A DNA stretch of 64,000 bases, taken from positions 12,462,001 through 12,526,000 of the forward strand of contig NC_052134.2 in NCBI RefSeq assembly GCF_016086655.4, read 5' to 3'. The notes under the pieces are model-generated. The model was not told the DNA's origin, made no database searches, and worked only from the letters and a program-made list of their open reading frames with translations. The stretch's first letter is position 1. Every line of letters starts with the position of its first letter. Source of the stretch: Lepeophtheirus salmonis (lineage: Eukaryota > Arthropoda > Copepoda > Siphonostomatoida > Caligidae). Below are positions 12,101 through 25,400 of the stretch, one piece after another. The position numbers were made by a program, and so were the translations under genes.

Positions 12101-14289
12101 CGTGGAACGGACAGACTCATATTAGAAATAAAACATATATAGGTATATATTGTAATGTTCGCTCACACCGAATGGGTGTAAGCTTTAAGAAGAAATAATA
12201 TTCACCATTTAAATTGTCTGTCTGATTTCCCACTCCCTCTTTGGTCCGAGTAACGCCAGTAACCCTTTGCTAGTTTTCTATAAATTGTGGTCACAAATTT
12301 TAGTGTAATAATATTCAGTCTGACGACAACTAGATATCCTCTCATCACCAATTCCCAAATATTGTCTATGTTTCAGTCTTCCAAGACACTTCAGGAATAA
12401 ATGAATATCATCACCTTTTTTTTCTCCTCACACAGCCTGGAAATACTTGTACCGACTAATGGGATATGAGAGATCATTGAATGCTTTTTAAAATCACATT
12501 GGCATATTTATTAATCACCATTCTCTTCCTAAATGTTTCAAAAAATGGCAACTATTTTCAAACTAGATGAGGTAGTTGGAGTTATGTCGTTACTATGTTT
12601 CGAAATAATATTTAGTGAATGGAAAATGTATTCACAGGTCTTTCAGAGACAAATCTTTTCTAACGTATACACTTGTCAAAATGAGACAATGATCTTATAA
12701 GATATAATTTTATATTCCCCATAACTCTTCATTCTCTTTGTGTCAGTTCCCAATTAAGAAAAGTTACCATCTATAAAGCTATGTGTTGTCTAAATATGTA
12801 AATTAATAAATAATGATTAGTGGCAGCAAATGGCGTAGATATGATTTATAAAGTGAGAAGGAGGGGGGACTATTCAAAGATGTCAATTAGGAAACAACCG
12901 ATTCTAATTTTTCAGCCGATTCCCGTTCCGATACCATCCTTATTATGTAATAACAAATACCAAAATTGTTTACTTATTTTAATATTTGACATTTTATAAA
13001 TTACGGCTAAGAAGAAAATACATAGTTAATAAATTTTAAGAAGTGAATTACTCTACGTGGTCATGAGTCTATTAATTTCTGGTTTGCTCGAGTGAGCAAG
13101 TTACTTTTTGGTTTCAGGGTAAACTGCTCAACCCAACCTCCACTTTTACAGACTTTTTGAAGAACTCATGATTCAATTCAAATGTACGGGGCATAAAAAT
13201 GTTTTTTTCTTTTTCTAAATGATTACTTTCAAGTACATTTGCTGGACAAATCTGCAAATTTGCATAATCTCGCTATGTACTTTCCCCTTTTTTTCTTTTT
13301 TTGGAAATTGTCAGAACGACGTCGTTTAGTCTAGCTATTTTATTGATTTGTAACCGTAACTTTGCTCCCCAAAAATTGGCTCTAATAAGTCATATTATAC
13401 ATATACATATTTATGGATAAGTATCGGTGGAATTGACATATTTGAGCCTATTCTGATAGTTCTAAAAAGGCCAATTTTTTTCCAAATCCAATGCATCCGT
13501 ACACCCCTAGTCCTTACCTTTATTGAATTTTCAACCTTTTCAAAGAAAAGATTTAGTAAAAAGGGTCCAAAATTATTAATAGTTAGCCAATTCTTCTCGA
13601 CTATAAAGGGTTATACAATAATACTTGGTTATTGTTTACTGCTTTAAAAAAAGCTATTTCTCATTTCAACCATTCAACGTTCAAAACATTTATTAGGAGA
13701 AAAGAAGCAGATTCGCAGCATACAAATAAATACAGCGGGCATTTTTGTGTAGGCAAGGTAACGCCGTGCTATAAAATACACTTCATACTTTTGACTTCTA
13801 AAGAAAGACAAATGGTTAAATAATCTTATTCCTTATATAAGCTTTGACTCGGAGTGAGTCACATAGCTTTGCATTATGCAAGCGCTCACATTCAATAAAA
13901 AAAGCCTCACCAATGATTTGATAACTACAATGTATATTTCAAGTAATGATAAACCAATTAAAAACATTTCACAATAGTCTTAATAGCTCATTGTTTCTTA
14001 ATTAACCAAAACAATGTATGTCAGTATATTATGTGCATGAATGCCAATTTAGACTCTTGTGTTGTGCAATAACTTTTCCCGACTTGAAGAAGTAAACTAC
14101 ATCTGACAAACATATAGTTTTAGATAACCTTTTTTGTAGGGGTGTGGAATACATAATATTTAAATTAATAATATGCTTGATCTAGGGTTCGAGTTTTAGA
14201 TAAAGTAAGACATTGGTTCTCAAATGGGGTACCCCTTGGCTTAGAAGGTAGGGCAGCAAGACGTGGACTCCAGAGATGGATTTATAAAA
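9138..14289. other. Long noncoding stretch, T-rich low complexity and repeat scraps
   Basis: No gene seen in over 5 kb. Bases 9295-9345 hold a degenerate repeat built on 'gtgaaaat'. Bases 10150-10850 are poly(T)-rich. Bases 10900-11180 are related to 1270-1440, and 11172-11181 is a G run. Near 12890-12955 and 13425-13515, motifs of the type 'cgattcc..ttccgatacc' and 'tacacccctagt' resemble ends of hAT-type elements seen widely in animals, but no transposase is present. Confidence 0.55.
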
Positions 14290-15230
14290 TTATACTGTCA
14301 ATAATATGGAACAAATAATGTTAACATACCATTTATAAAAAGTTTTTGGAAAACTTTTTTCAATAAATAGGCCACCTTCATTGTTAATCATAGCCTTTAC
14401 ACGTCGCCTGAAGGCCATGCAGGAGTTGATGTCAAACTCCACAGAAAAGCTATCCCATGCAGCTAATTGATGAACCCACATTTGGTTGTGAGATCCAGTT
14501 GGGTTTCTTCTCCAAAGTGCCCCATATAGGAAAGTCCAGTGGGTTCAAATCTGATGAGGAAGGGGGCCATATCTCTTTGGACCAGAATCAAGCCATGTTC
14601 TCTGCACATAACTTTTGGCTTCTCTGTAGTTGGTCTTCAGGCATGGCAAGATGTTGTACCTAAGCACCTTATTTTCTGTCTAGGAGCCACAGATAAGTCG
14701 TTGGCGAGGTGATTAATCGAGTTAGTGGGATCCTCCTTTATATTCTTCTCAAAACTTAACAAGAACTCCGTATCTGTCTTTAAATTATGTCCTCCACTTC
14801 CTGATATGATGGAGAGGTCTTCTCCATTTCTTTATCATGTTTGCTAATACTAACTCAGGGCAACTCCCTCCGACCAATTAAAGGAACATTACGAAAAATC
14901 CTTTATATGACGGGGGGAGGGAGGTAAATCTCCTTCAGCTATCCGTTTTGAACACCCCTGGAATCCTTATAGGGATTCGTGTGTACCGACTCCACTCCTT
15001 CCATGATCTGTGCTAACAGTGAAATGGAACCAGTCCATCTCCAGCGGCATCTCAAGACAACAAATGAATTTCATATTGGTAGGAAACTTGAGTTTCTGTC
15101 GGAATTCCGGTTATCTCAAGATGCAATTTGGAAAGCTTCCACTATATCGGCATAACCTCTGGACGCTTTGTATGCGATGTCTTTACTAATAGTTAAAACG
15201 AAGAAACTGTTTACTATGAGTGAAAAAGCT
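14290..15230 (-). mobile_element. Decayed mariner/Tc1-type transposase
   Basis: On the minus strand, 14340-14480 encodes a C-terminal tail 'FRRRVKAMINNEGGLFIE', typical of a family whose tails read 'FRRRLEAVI..KGG.IE'. Upstream at 14480-14600 are a decayed proline-rich / 'NPLD' block and a 'WTFLYGALW' piece. Bases 14650-15230 correspond to the N-terminal half, with several stops. This copy is diverged from the other relics and probably belongs to another subfamily. Confidence 0.65.
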
Positions 15231-16864
15231 TTTAACTGAAAATGCTTTGTGCTGGGAGGGTGCTCTTCCCAGAAAAAATATTGTACAAGTGTTTCATCAC
15301 TGAAAAGGGGTTGAAAATCCCTACTCTAAAAGGGATACACTTTAGTTCAAAGTTAGACTTGGCTTAGCAAGTTATGTAAACACAACAAACTCTATTATTG
15401 ATTTATTGTATCTCTTATATTTATATGGTTTTCAGGAATCGATTGTGGAATCTAAAGTAAAATTAGCCTTTAAAAAATTTAGTTATTTGTCAAATATTAT
15501 CCAACAAAAATGGGATGGGACTGTCAAAATGAATAATTCCTCTTTATTAATTCTGAGGAATTATTATTCCACATATTTTGACCAAATAGTGTGTGTATTA
15601 TGTCAAGCATAAGGTTTTGACATTGTACAAATAAATCCACGAAATGACAGGGAATTAACTAGTGTTGGGATGCGGCTTGCAAATCCTAGATCGGTTTAAC
15701 AACATGATAATTTATCTTGGATGAAACTATTTGTGTTCTATATTGTAGATTGATCCTAATTTGAAAATTGTTTGCACAAAAAAAGAAATCGATCTTGATT
15801 GGTTCCAGTGGTGCCCTAGCTTAACTTTCACAAAAGCCCCTCATACTAAGTATTGCAGGCACTGCATTATTTTTTTCATCTCTAATAGTTTTTTGGGATA
15901 TTTTTTACTTTTTCTAAATAAATGTCAACTATTTTAAATTATTTGTTTTTATTTCTTTTGTAGAGCCCTATAGAATTGTGTTCCTTGGATTATTAGTCTC
16001 AGGAGAGGCCAAGGCTCACTCTTAGGTAGCTGTTGATTGTTGATTTAAAATACGGTCAATAGATCATTTTCACGAGACTTTAGCATTATTGGTGTAGGCC
16101 ATTTTGAGGGTCAAAAGAGCCAAGCTCTATAAAAGTGAAAACCCTTTATTTTATTAATGTTAAGGAAAATAGTGAACTATTGGATGTCAATATGGGGGTA
16201 ACAAATATTAAAAATATGGTTCTAGGACATTTTGCCGAAAACTTTATTGTCGAAAGTCACTTTGCCGAAAATAATGGTAAGTAAATTCAAGGTTGTACAT
16301 TTATCAGTATAGCGGCTCAAGCAGTTCCTGTTCTTGAACTGCTAAAATCGGAATCTAAAAAGTCGAAACGAGACTACAATATATTGCTTATGGGTCTTGG
16401 CTCTTGTGTTTTTATTCCTATAAAGTATATATGTATAAAGAAAATGCAATGTATGTTATAAAAATAAATTAGCTTAAATCAATTTTCTATGTTCTTTTTA
16501 ACTTCCTAACTTCTTTTTTCTTCATAATTGAGCCTTTTCCAAAAAATGATTTTTTTACGTCACCATTGTTTAAAGCAACCTTAATTTTCTGGGGGGGGGG
16601 GGCTACTGGAACTTGGGGTATAACACACTCTGCATATTAGGTAGCTGTGGCCCTATTTGTATCTGATATTATTTTCGGAGCCCAAATTCTCTTGCGACGC
16701 CCCTTGTTTTAAGTGCCTGTTACCAAACTGAGCCTCTATAAAAAAGAACCGAGACCAAAGACCGGAACCAAGACCGATAAAGATGAAGCAAGAACGACAC
16801 CGAAACTGTTGAAATGAAAGAACCAGGAACGATAGAACTGCTGAACCTGAACCAGGCACAATCT
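15231..16864. other. Noncoding; degenerate GGTTC-type repeats and a G run
   Basis: No gene seen. Bases 16315-16400 and 16735-16860 are rich in degenerate 'cggttcctggtctt'-like motifs in opposite orientation, with a 12-base G run at 16591-16602 between them. This may be one non-autonomous element, about 16313-16860. Bases 16214-16280 repeat 'ttgccgaaa'. Reading frames on the minus strand here are by-products of the repeats. Confidence 0.45.
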
Positions 16865-17520
16865 TGAATATATTTAATCATTTTTCTGGCAAACTTTTGA
16901 AGCAAAAGTTGGTAATTCAACAATTTTCTACACATTTGATTTAATATGTTCATCCCCATCCTGAATGATGGCTTCAATACGGGAAAGAACCAAAGCACAG
17001 ATAGGCTTGATGAAGTCCGAGGACAAGTTATTTTACTACTCCGTGATCACGGCCTTGAGGGTATCTACATTTGAGTCATAAATCTGGTTAGTTTTGCCCT
17101 TCAAGAGACTCTAAACAGCGAAGTCCAAGGGGGTTACGTCGGGTGAGGACGAAGGCTAGAAGTCTGCTCACCAGAATGCAGCCATGTTATCCCTGCCGAA
17201 ATGCTGCTCCTTCTTTTGACGTTTTTGGCGAGGTAGTGTCTTGGGTAAACACATAGTTATTCCTGGGGAACGTGCTCTTCAACCATGGTAAGACAAGTTA
17301 CCTGAGGACTTTGAAGTAGATGTCCGTTTTGACTTTTTTGTTGGCCTTGAAGAAGTAGGGAGGCATGAGGGTCCTCAAAGTTCCCACGATCTAAGCTCTT
17401 GATTCAGCCAAGAAGCGATCATTTCTCTTGTTCGTAACAGCGTCCACTGTGAAGATATTTTTGTCATAGATCAGCTTATGAACGGAGGAGACCACACACC
17501 TTCGTTCATTTTACTTGTAG
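16865..17520 (-). mobile_element. Decayed mariner-type transposase, catalytic and C-terminal parts
   Basis: On the minus strand near 17390-17470, 'VFTVDAVTNKRNDRFLAESRA' gives the first catalytic block (Asp in 'FTVD'). It is followed by 'KMPPYFFKANKKVKTDIYF'-like pieces near 17320-17370, then 'LPWLKSTFPRNNYVFTQD' near 17210-17290 (second catalytic Asp region). A broken 'RRNPLGLRC' piece stands where 'NPLDY' is expected. Several stops and frameshifts. A fragment of the same subfamily recurs at 37130-37353 and 44870-45103. Confidence 0.7.
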
Positions 17521-17639
17521 CTAGTACATTTTTATTGCACAAAACAAAACGAACATCTTTATACATTTGTTTCTTTTTTGTCAGCTCTTTCGAATGACAC
17601 CAATTACAAAATTGTCAGACTTTTTGAACTAAGGCTAGA

Positions 17640-18250
17640 CGGTCTCAAATAGGGATCTAATTTTTGAGCCCTTGCTCTGTATATGTGACTAGACTTGCAG
17701 CGATTAACTTTGGTATGTTTAGATTTTTTGTGCGAGGAAGTTGGCATCAGAGCTAGGGTTATAAGTCAAAAGAATCTTAAAACGAAGGAGATTAGCTCAT
17801 TTCATTGCTGGTATCAAAAGTGACCCCTCTCCCCTAACAAGGTTCCTTCCATTTACTGATAGCTCCCTAGTCAGTCTGGTATGAAACCCTGAGATCTCTT
17901 GCATGGGCCCACATCGACTCGAGGGGATTGGCCTGGGCTGTTTTCTTTAACTCTTCCGGATCCAGTTTGGTCTTTTTGACAGACTCCCTCTTCCTCTCCA
18001 ACATTTTAGTCTTGCTGAGGGCGTAGCCAGTGGTCCTGGAGATGCCCAACTGCTTGGAGTGTGCGAATGGAAATTCGCCGATCTCGTTCAAGTGTCATTT
18101 TCTCGACATGTACATACGTATGCTAGAGAGATGTGGTTTGTATTATTTTGTAACCATTTTTTATGCTTTAATATATCGAAATATGCATTCATTTTAATCA
18201 ATCAGCCTTAATTAATTAGTGAATTGATAATTGCTCAGATTTTATCTACT
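17640..18250 (-). mobile_element. Mariner-type element, N-terminal transposase remnant
   Basis: Minus-strand frame 17867-18091 encodes an uninterrupted N-terminal piece: 'FAHSKQLGISRTTGYALSKT' (helix-turn-helix), then a basic stretch and 'SMWAHARDLRVSYQTD' (second DNA-binding domain). The rest of the transposase is absent or scrambled between 17640 and 17860. The right boundary near 18215-18250 ('gataattgctcagatttt') looks like the terminal repeat. Confidence 0.7.
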
Positions 18251-20269
18251 AAATGGAAAAAAGATTGTAAAACGATCTAATAACATATTTATAATGAATT
18301 TTAATTTAAGATATATGACAAAAACTAGCCAATAGAGGGATAAATATCTGATAGACTGTATGTTAAAGTCCTTTCTATTTGTTGGTCCCGTTTTGACATC
18401 CAAAAGCTTTTGTATGTACTTTATATTCATACAAAAAAAAGGTTTATTTTCTAATAAAACTGTGTTGTTTAGTCTCTCAAAATGGCAGAAATCAACAGTT
18501 TGGAAGTTACATGAAACTGCTCTATAAACTTGTTAATCTTACGAATATAATCACCATCCACAAATATTATTTGTTGATCCAATATTCCTATTTTGTTCGT
18601 TTTAAAAATTTCCGGTTGTAATCAGTAGTCATAACAAATTAAATTGATCCAGTGGATTTATTTTAATTTTCAAATCTGCAATAATGTTGTTCAGCATAAA
18701 TATTGAGAAACTATGAAAATTATATATATTAGAAAATTCCGACCCACAGAAAATTGCACATTGATTATTTTTTGTTTATCTAATAAATTAAATTCAAAAT
18801 ATCATAAAATCATACAACCGTAAGTGAAGTTCAAAAGGAAACTTTTCATATATATACCTGATATATAATATTGTGGGTACATTGTCAATGACCTCATGTC
18901 AAGTTACTTAGAGGCATAACTGTTCTACCCACTCATCACAACATCTTACCTTTAAATTATTGCTAGCAACGTAATGCCGGCAATACTAAGAAAATCATTA
19001 CGGCAATGATTAAAAACTACAACTTTAGACTTGTAATGTATTCCTTAATGTAATATATATATAGTGGTTGAAAAAATATATAACTTTTTTTAAACAATAA
19101 GTTAACCCTTACTTAGTAAAATAATTTTTAAAACACGTTTAATGAACTGGGTAAAAAACACCCCAAAAATAAAACTTTTGAAGTGGATGATAAACAAAGT
19201 TGAACGATCATAATAACTACATCATTTAAATTTTGTTTTATTTTTTTAAGCTATTCCTTAATTTTGAATTAATCATTAAATAAAAAGATGAAAATACATA
19301 AGGGAACGTAAAAATCAAGAAAAAATAAATCCTTATATAAAATAATCTTAACAACGTGAGCTTAGAGTCTAGAAGGGATATAATTTGTTATCCTTATAAT
19401 ATAAACACTAAATTTTCATTTAAAAAAAAAAGTTATATGAAATATTCTTTACTTCATGCGAATTTTGGGATTCAAATTAGTAAACTTCCGTTTTTTTATA
19501 AGGCTGTGTCTATTAATAAAATATCCGCTACAATATCATACTTTTAAAGCTACTATTCTAGGCCTCAGTCCTCACATTGAAAAATGAAAAATCCAATAAA
19601 TCAAAAGGATAAACAAAATAAACAGCTTTTATGCAAAGCAGTTTATTGATAAATCCACAAATAAATCCTAAAAAAGATGGCAAATAAAAAATTATATAAA
19701 AAACAAATAGGAAAGTATTGGCGATAAAATATAGATTCAATGGAATAAAAAGCCTTTTTATTAAACTATGGGCGTATAATATTACAGTTCACTAACGGAG
19801 GGTTAAAAAACAGGCTAATATACGTGATGGAAATTTTATATACCTACTTTATTTTACATCATATTTTTATGAAATTTTAGCGACTTGTGCATAATTAATA
19901 CCTCTCATGCAATTAATAATATATTCATCTGCAATAAAATGACATTTTTTAATTATGGATCAAAATTTAATACAAAAGACCATAACTAGTCTTAGTTTTT
20001 CTGAATAAGTTTATTTTCAAACAATGTCTATAAAAAACGTCATTCGATAAAAATTATAGGACCCTTTATTGGTCCTAACAATTATCATTTGTCACAGGTC
20101 ACGCCCACACTGAAACTTGCATAGATTGCGTTATTTTTTAATCCTCCTCGTTTGCAGATAGTACTCACCTTCAAAATTTCATGACAGTCAGTTTTTAGCT
20201 TGTGAGCTATTGTGTTAAGTGTGCCTCTACTTTTGTTATTTCTGAAACAAACAATCATGAAACAATATC
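18251..20269. other. Noncoding AT-rich DNA; nothing recognised
   Basis: About 2 kb of very AT-rich sequence with no reading frame of plausible composition and no recognised repeat family. Confidence 0.55.
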
Positions 20270-20650
20270 ATGTTTAATTTGACTCTGCTTCTTGACCGAA
20301 AAAAATACCATTCAAGTTAAACAATGGCTTGAAAAGGGTTATGGGAACTCTGATCTAACAGACTTAACAATTAAACGTTGATTTCCGGGCTTCCAACGTA
20401 TTTGTAGAGACACCAATGATGTAGAACACAACGGATGTTCAAATGAGGTGGTAACAATAGGAAACGTAAAAATAAATCCATAAAATCGTTTTGAATGATC
20501 GGAAAGTTACGTTGTGTGAGTTAGCTGACATGGTAAAGATATCATGTATTTTTAGTGAATGATCATTTGTCCTGGAGAAATCTTTATTCAATGGAGGTGC
20601 GTCTTTTGCTTACTGTTGAACAAAATTGAACAAAAACTAGTGATAGGACG

Positions 20651-20710
<60 letters not shown>

Positions 20711-21245
20711 TCTCGATTCCGATATTCCGACGCAATTCTGTCACAAATTAGTAAAAATAATTATCATTTTCCTATTAATTTCTAATAAACAATTAATAAA
20801 ATAAATCGTCGCGGTGAGTTTTTTCAAGGGCGAGTAATCCCACGGCGAAATTAAAAGATGAGCTTTCCTAGATACAGTACAAAATAAAATGTAAAAGACA
20901 TGTATAAAATCTGGATCCATCACTTCACTCTACTACCAAAATGATCATCATCTGAGGGGACTGCAACTTGCGAACCTTTTCCAGAGCGCTTGAAAGTACA
21001 ATAATCAGCTAGAAAAGTTATGGACTTGGAATTTTGCGATGTACATGGCATAATATTCATAGACTACGTTGCAATAGTGAATATTATATAGCGTTATAAG
21101 AGCGTTTGAAGAACAAAATCACGGGGAAACGGTCCCTATTGAAGAGGAACAGAGTGTTGTTTTACGGAGATAATGCAGCGTTTCACAAATCAATCAAAAT
21201 AATGACAATTAAAGTTTAGGCTTCCTGCGTCGATTGACTCACAAC
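20270..21245 (+). mobile_element. Decayed irritans/Hsmar-like mariner transposase with a poly(A) insert
   Basis: The plus strand encodes 'TIQVKQWLEKGYGNSDLT' near 20310 (N-terminal DNA-binding part of classical mariners). A decayed '...SGSITSLYYQNDHH' and 'WTWNFAMYMA*YS*TTLQ' region follows at 20920-21090, matching the 'WIHHFTPES' and 'FWDAHGILFIDYL' blocks. 'NQSK' near 21190 corresponds to the region after the second catalytic block. Frames shift repeatedly. A run of 53 A (20656-20708) splits it just after the 'LLTVEQ'-like block. Confidence 0.7.
20656..20708 (+). repeat. Poly(A) run, 53 bases
   Basis: An uninterrupted A homopolymer inside the mariner relic. It could be slippage expansion, the tail of a retroposed transcript, or an assembly artefact. 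Confidence 0.9.
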
Positions 21246-22471
21246 ATTAAAAAGTTTCAAAATGAATCAATTTTACATATTTAGTTTATTGTTTTTACTA
21301 TATTTCTCCAATAGTATTTTGTTGCTTAATTTCATAATTTAGATACTATTCAACTTAAAAAGCTGTGAATGATTACAAAATAGTATAGATATATTTTAGT
21401 GGAGTTATGAATTTTTTAATTATATGTCTCAAATATCAGAATTGTTTTCCTGGGAATAACTTTTTTTCTAGAGGCGTATTTATAAATATTATGTATGTAA
21501 TCTCTCGACAGTTAATTAAGTTAAAGAATTAATAAATGCAATAATAAGTCCTGTTGATAAATTTCGTTTTAATGTAGAGGGTATAACTGAAACTGAGGAT
21601 TATTATAGGAAAAATATGAAGCGTTCTATAAGAGAGGCATTGAAATATTTGAGAGGGGCTGCAATGATAGATTTGCTCTTGATGGAGATTATATGGATGA
21701 ATAAGCCATTTTTTATGTATCAACACGTAATTGCTTAATACTTTTTTATCATATCTTCTTAGATATTTATTTCAAGGAACTTAATTTAAAAAAAAATCTA
21801 TTTTCTTTGTAATGGTTAACGTATGCATATTTGTGAAATTATGGGTCCTTAATTTTATCTCCAAAGATTATTAATAGTTTGAGAATAATTTTTATTAACA
21901 GATTTATTACATGAAATAAAGATAACTATTGACTCAATGGTTGAACGTGTTGGATCAATAAAAGTTCCAGAAATTGATGATAAATCATAATCAATGCAAC
22001 ATAACGATCCACGTCGTCCATCAACCCAATGATAACTTTATAAGACGTCTCGCCCAAGTAATTTTTGAATATACTCATTAATTATTGTTTCTTATATGGT
22101 TAAACGCACAAATATAATTACTTGAAAGGAAAATATATTTTATATCGGACGGCACTTTATTCATGCATAAAGATTATAAATTTATAGCTTTTAACTATAT
22201 GTATATATGGGAGAAAACTTTTTAAATTAATTATTATTTGATGGTGAACAACTTTCCCTCGGTCGATATTCTTAGTGCCAATGTAGAAATATAAAATAAC
22301 AGTCCTAGTTCCTGTGATTGCCCGTAGTAAGTAGGCTTCCTCTAAAATTCAAATTTTGATTTACTGTTATAGAAGATAAATCCGCAATAAACCATCAGTG
22401 CTACTCAATATTTTTCATGAGCACACTCACACGCTACTACTCAATAATTATATCAATTCATACCAAGTGGT
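21246..22471. other. Noncoding AT-rich DNA; nothing recognised
   Basis: No gene, repeat or RNA recognised. Reading frames on the minus strand near 21530-21730 show no domain. Confidence 0.55.
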
Positions 22472-22690
22472 TCATTAAAATCTGTATAGTTACTAATTCA
22501 ATAATTAATCAAGGTTGTGCGATCCTCATTAATTCACATTTCGATATTTAAAGTATAAACAAATAGTTAGAAAAAAATAACAACCTGAGCTCTCCATCTT
22601 ACGTACAAGTTGAGAGACTGAGACTTGAACAAGATCAACGAATTTCCATTCTTGCACTCCAAACTGTTGGGCTTCGGAATCCTCAATAAA
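22472..22690 (+). mobile_element. Truncated 5' end of a mariner-type element
   Basis: Begins with a terminal-repeat-like 'cattaaaatctgtatagtta' and runs through 'aacctgagctctcca' and a decayed N-terminal coding start, as in the relics at 3.3 and 24.8 kb. It then ends abruptly. The following motif 'gatatcggtacatcccta' (about 22721-22746) resembles a hAT-type terminal end, so another element may have cut it. Confidence 0.55.
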
Positions 22691-23959
22691 GATGGACTTG
22701 GAATTGAAACCGGCATCAGCTTAAATTAGGATATCGGTACATCCCTAATTTTAATGCAATATAAAACCATCATCGTATATTTTACTTACTTAGTTAATTT
22801 ATTTGATAATATAACAAAATAATTAAAAAAGAAAATCCCTTTCAATAACGGAGCAAGGGATTGATTTTATCTTTTTTAAGGATCAACAAGTTGGACTGAG
22901 TTGTATTATAATCTTTGATAATATATAACACTATTTGCAACTCTCTTGACATTTTTATTTACAATTATTATGCTAGGTTTGATCCTATATACACCTCTCA
23001 ACAGAAAAAGGAGCTTATATTTTTTTGGGATTACATTGATATTCATTGACCAATTATTTCAAATATTCCTTTTGTAGAGCCACTACAAATGGCACTTAAA
23101 AGAAGCTAAAATGCAAACTCACTTTTAAATTATATGTAAATTATAAATTTTATTTCAAATACTTCATCCGGATTAAATTAAGTCTTATAAATCAAATAAA
23201 GATTTTAAAGTAAAATCAAGAATATTGGATAAATCAATATATCTTAGAAATGTGAATACCAAGCCTGCAAAGAACCAAATCATGAAAAAAACATCTTTGT
23301 TAACGATCCAAAAATTATTATTTTCTAGGATTTTGAAATCACAAAAACAATGTCTGAAAATAAACTATCTCAGATTCTAAAAATATTCTTCCTTGAGATG
23401 AATGTAAAATAATTACTTTGATATTCGATATCCTCTCTTTGGAGTGTCCACAGAAGCATAATTATTTCCAATTGTTGATTGAGCTATTACAGTGCATTAT
23501 TATTTGATTACTCAAAAATTTCTGGAGTTTACTTCTAAACCCAATAGTAAAATAAAGTTAATGTAAGAATAACGTGAAATACTTATTCCCAAGAAATCTG
23601 AATGAATCATCTAGTTTATAAATCATGCCCACCATCAATCATAAATCTAAAATATCCTGCCAGATATAAAATAGGCATGCTAAGTATTACGTTAACCCAA
23701 AACATTGTAAACAGGTTTTTAATAAGAAGAAAAAGTTCAAATTATTTTTTTATAAGACATTTTTTGTGTTACCATACCACAATTAATCCTTTTAACATCA
23801 ATAGTCTTGGAAACATGAACACAAGTAGGGTAACTGGGATAATATGAACCCTAGGTATTACCGGTCCGCGCAAAAGAATTGAGACTCTTTGAAAACAAAA
23901 AATAACACATATATCATCTTAAAGGTATTTTTTCTGTATTCTATTTAACCAAAAGTTCG
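22691..23959. other. Noncoding AT-rich DNA; nothing recognised beyond a possible hAT-like end
   Basis: Apart from the hAT-like motif near 22730, I see no gene or repeat. Confidence 0.5.
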
Positions 23960-24745
23960 TATAATATTTTATTTCTATATTATTATCGAATATGGTCCCC
24001 ATCAGCATCCAATACACCCTGCAATTGATGTTGAAAATCCTAGCATACCCTGTTGAGGTAGTCCATTGACATTGTGGCCAGGCCTGGTCGACGGAGGCCT
24101 TAAGGTCCTCAATATTTTGATGGTGCACTTGACAGGCCTGACTCTCGATGTACCGTCATATAGAGTAATCAAGGAGATTGAGATCTAGGGTCTGTGGTGG
24201 ACATAAACAGTGAATGCTTCAGGTCATTGAATAGCATTCTGGAGCGGTCACGGGGATTTTTTTAGTTTTTTCTGTGAGGAAAAGCCACTCAAGAGCTCGT
24301 AAAGAGGTCCCACCCTCATTTTTGATGGCCCTGGACACTGTTTGTCCTTAGTAAAGTCAGACATAGACATCAGGCTTGAAAAGCTACCTTGACCTCATTT
24401 GAGTAAGAATTTTTTGGCTTACCTACTCTTGGGCTTTGTAGATGTACTGTGGCCATCATGTAGGCCCTTCTGGACTCGAAAATAGTATCTCAGGATGCTC
24501 CAATAGCCTTGATACCATCAAACAAGGGGAGTCCGGTGCACAGTAACGGGCTACCTGAATCCTCTTCCGCTCATCAGCCTTTCTCGTTGCCTTGATTAAA
24601 GAAAGTTTTGATCACGTATAAACCGTCGGAATTTTTTTCTCTACAATAAAGGTGAAGGTTTTTTTATCACTGAAGAAAATGACAGTGTTTCTATGATGTC
24701 TAAGATCCTTTTTTTACTTGATTAAGTAAAAATCGTTTCTGAAGC
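23960..24745 (-). mobile_element. Decayed and rearranged mariner-type transposase
   Basis: The minus strand near 24660-24740 gives 'RNTVIFFSDKKTFTFIV', the first catalytic block in altered form. The 24080-24200 stretch gives 'LLDYSI' and 'IEDLKASVDQAWPQCQ', which are the third-catalytic-residue region and the C-terminal tail. Near 24300-24360 'VSRAIKNEGGTSLRALEW' is the linker that normally comes before the catalytic core, so the order of parts is disturbed. Many stops. Confidence 0.65.
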
Positions 24746-24769
24746 CTTCGTGACTTATCGGATGTTAAA

Positions 24770-25400
24770 GTAGGGATTGAAATTAATTCATATTTCAATA
24801 TATAATAGCAAAAACAATTAGTATTAAAACAAAATGAACTTGAGTTCTCTAACTTACGTACAAGTCGAGAAAATGACACTTGAACGTCCTTGACGAATTT
24901 TTATACACGCACTTCAACAAGTTGGGCTTCTCCAGGACACCTGTCAACGCCATCAGTAAGTCCGAAACGTTGGAGAGGAAGAAGGGCTCTGTCAAAAAGG
25001 CTAAACTGGACCGAAGGAGTTAAACAAAACAGCCCAGGCCAATCCCTTCAAGTATATGAGGCTCATGCTAGAAATCCCCTGGTTTTAAACCTAACTTTCC
25101 ATCCAGCTATCAAAAAAGTGGTTGAAAAGATACTTGTCGAGGGGAGGGTCGTTAGTATCCTTCATCCAAACACTGAGGCCCTCAAAGCTACTGTCAGTCA
25201 GCACTGGGACCCCTGACAGAGAACTACATCAGCAGTGGATGTCAGGCCTTCCATCACCACCTGGAAGTCATCATTGCCGCAAATGGCGGCTACATTCATG
25301 ATTAAGAGAGCTCAGACACATATCCATTTATAGTATTAGTTTTGTTGAGATTCTACTGTTAATTAATAAATGATATCTTGTTGAGTCTTAAAATTCAAAT
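24770..25400 (+). mobile_element. Internally deleted mariner-type element with fused transposase ends
   Basis: The plus-strand frame 24890-25216 joins an N-terminal piece ('PGHLSTPSVSPKRWRGRRAL', 'KRLNWTEG') through 'YEAHARNPLV' and 'AIKKVVEK' directly to the C-terminal tail 'HPNTEALKATVSQHWDP'. About two thirds of the protein, with all three catalytic residues, is deleted. Outer ends near 24785 and 25365 carry family-like terminal sequence. A non-autonomous derivative. Confidence 0.7.

Noticed and set aside
16653..16998. Overlapping minus-strand frames rich in Ser/Phe
   Set aside because: They result from a degenerate 'ggttcctggtctt' repeat read in coding direction; no domain.
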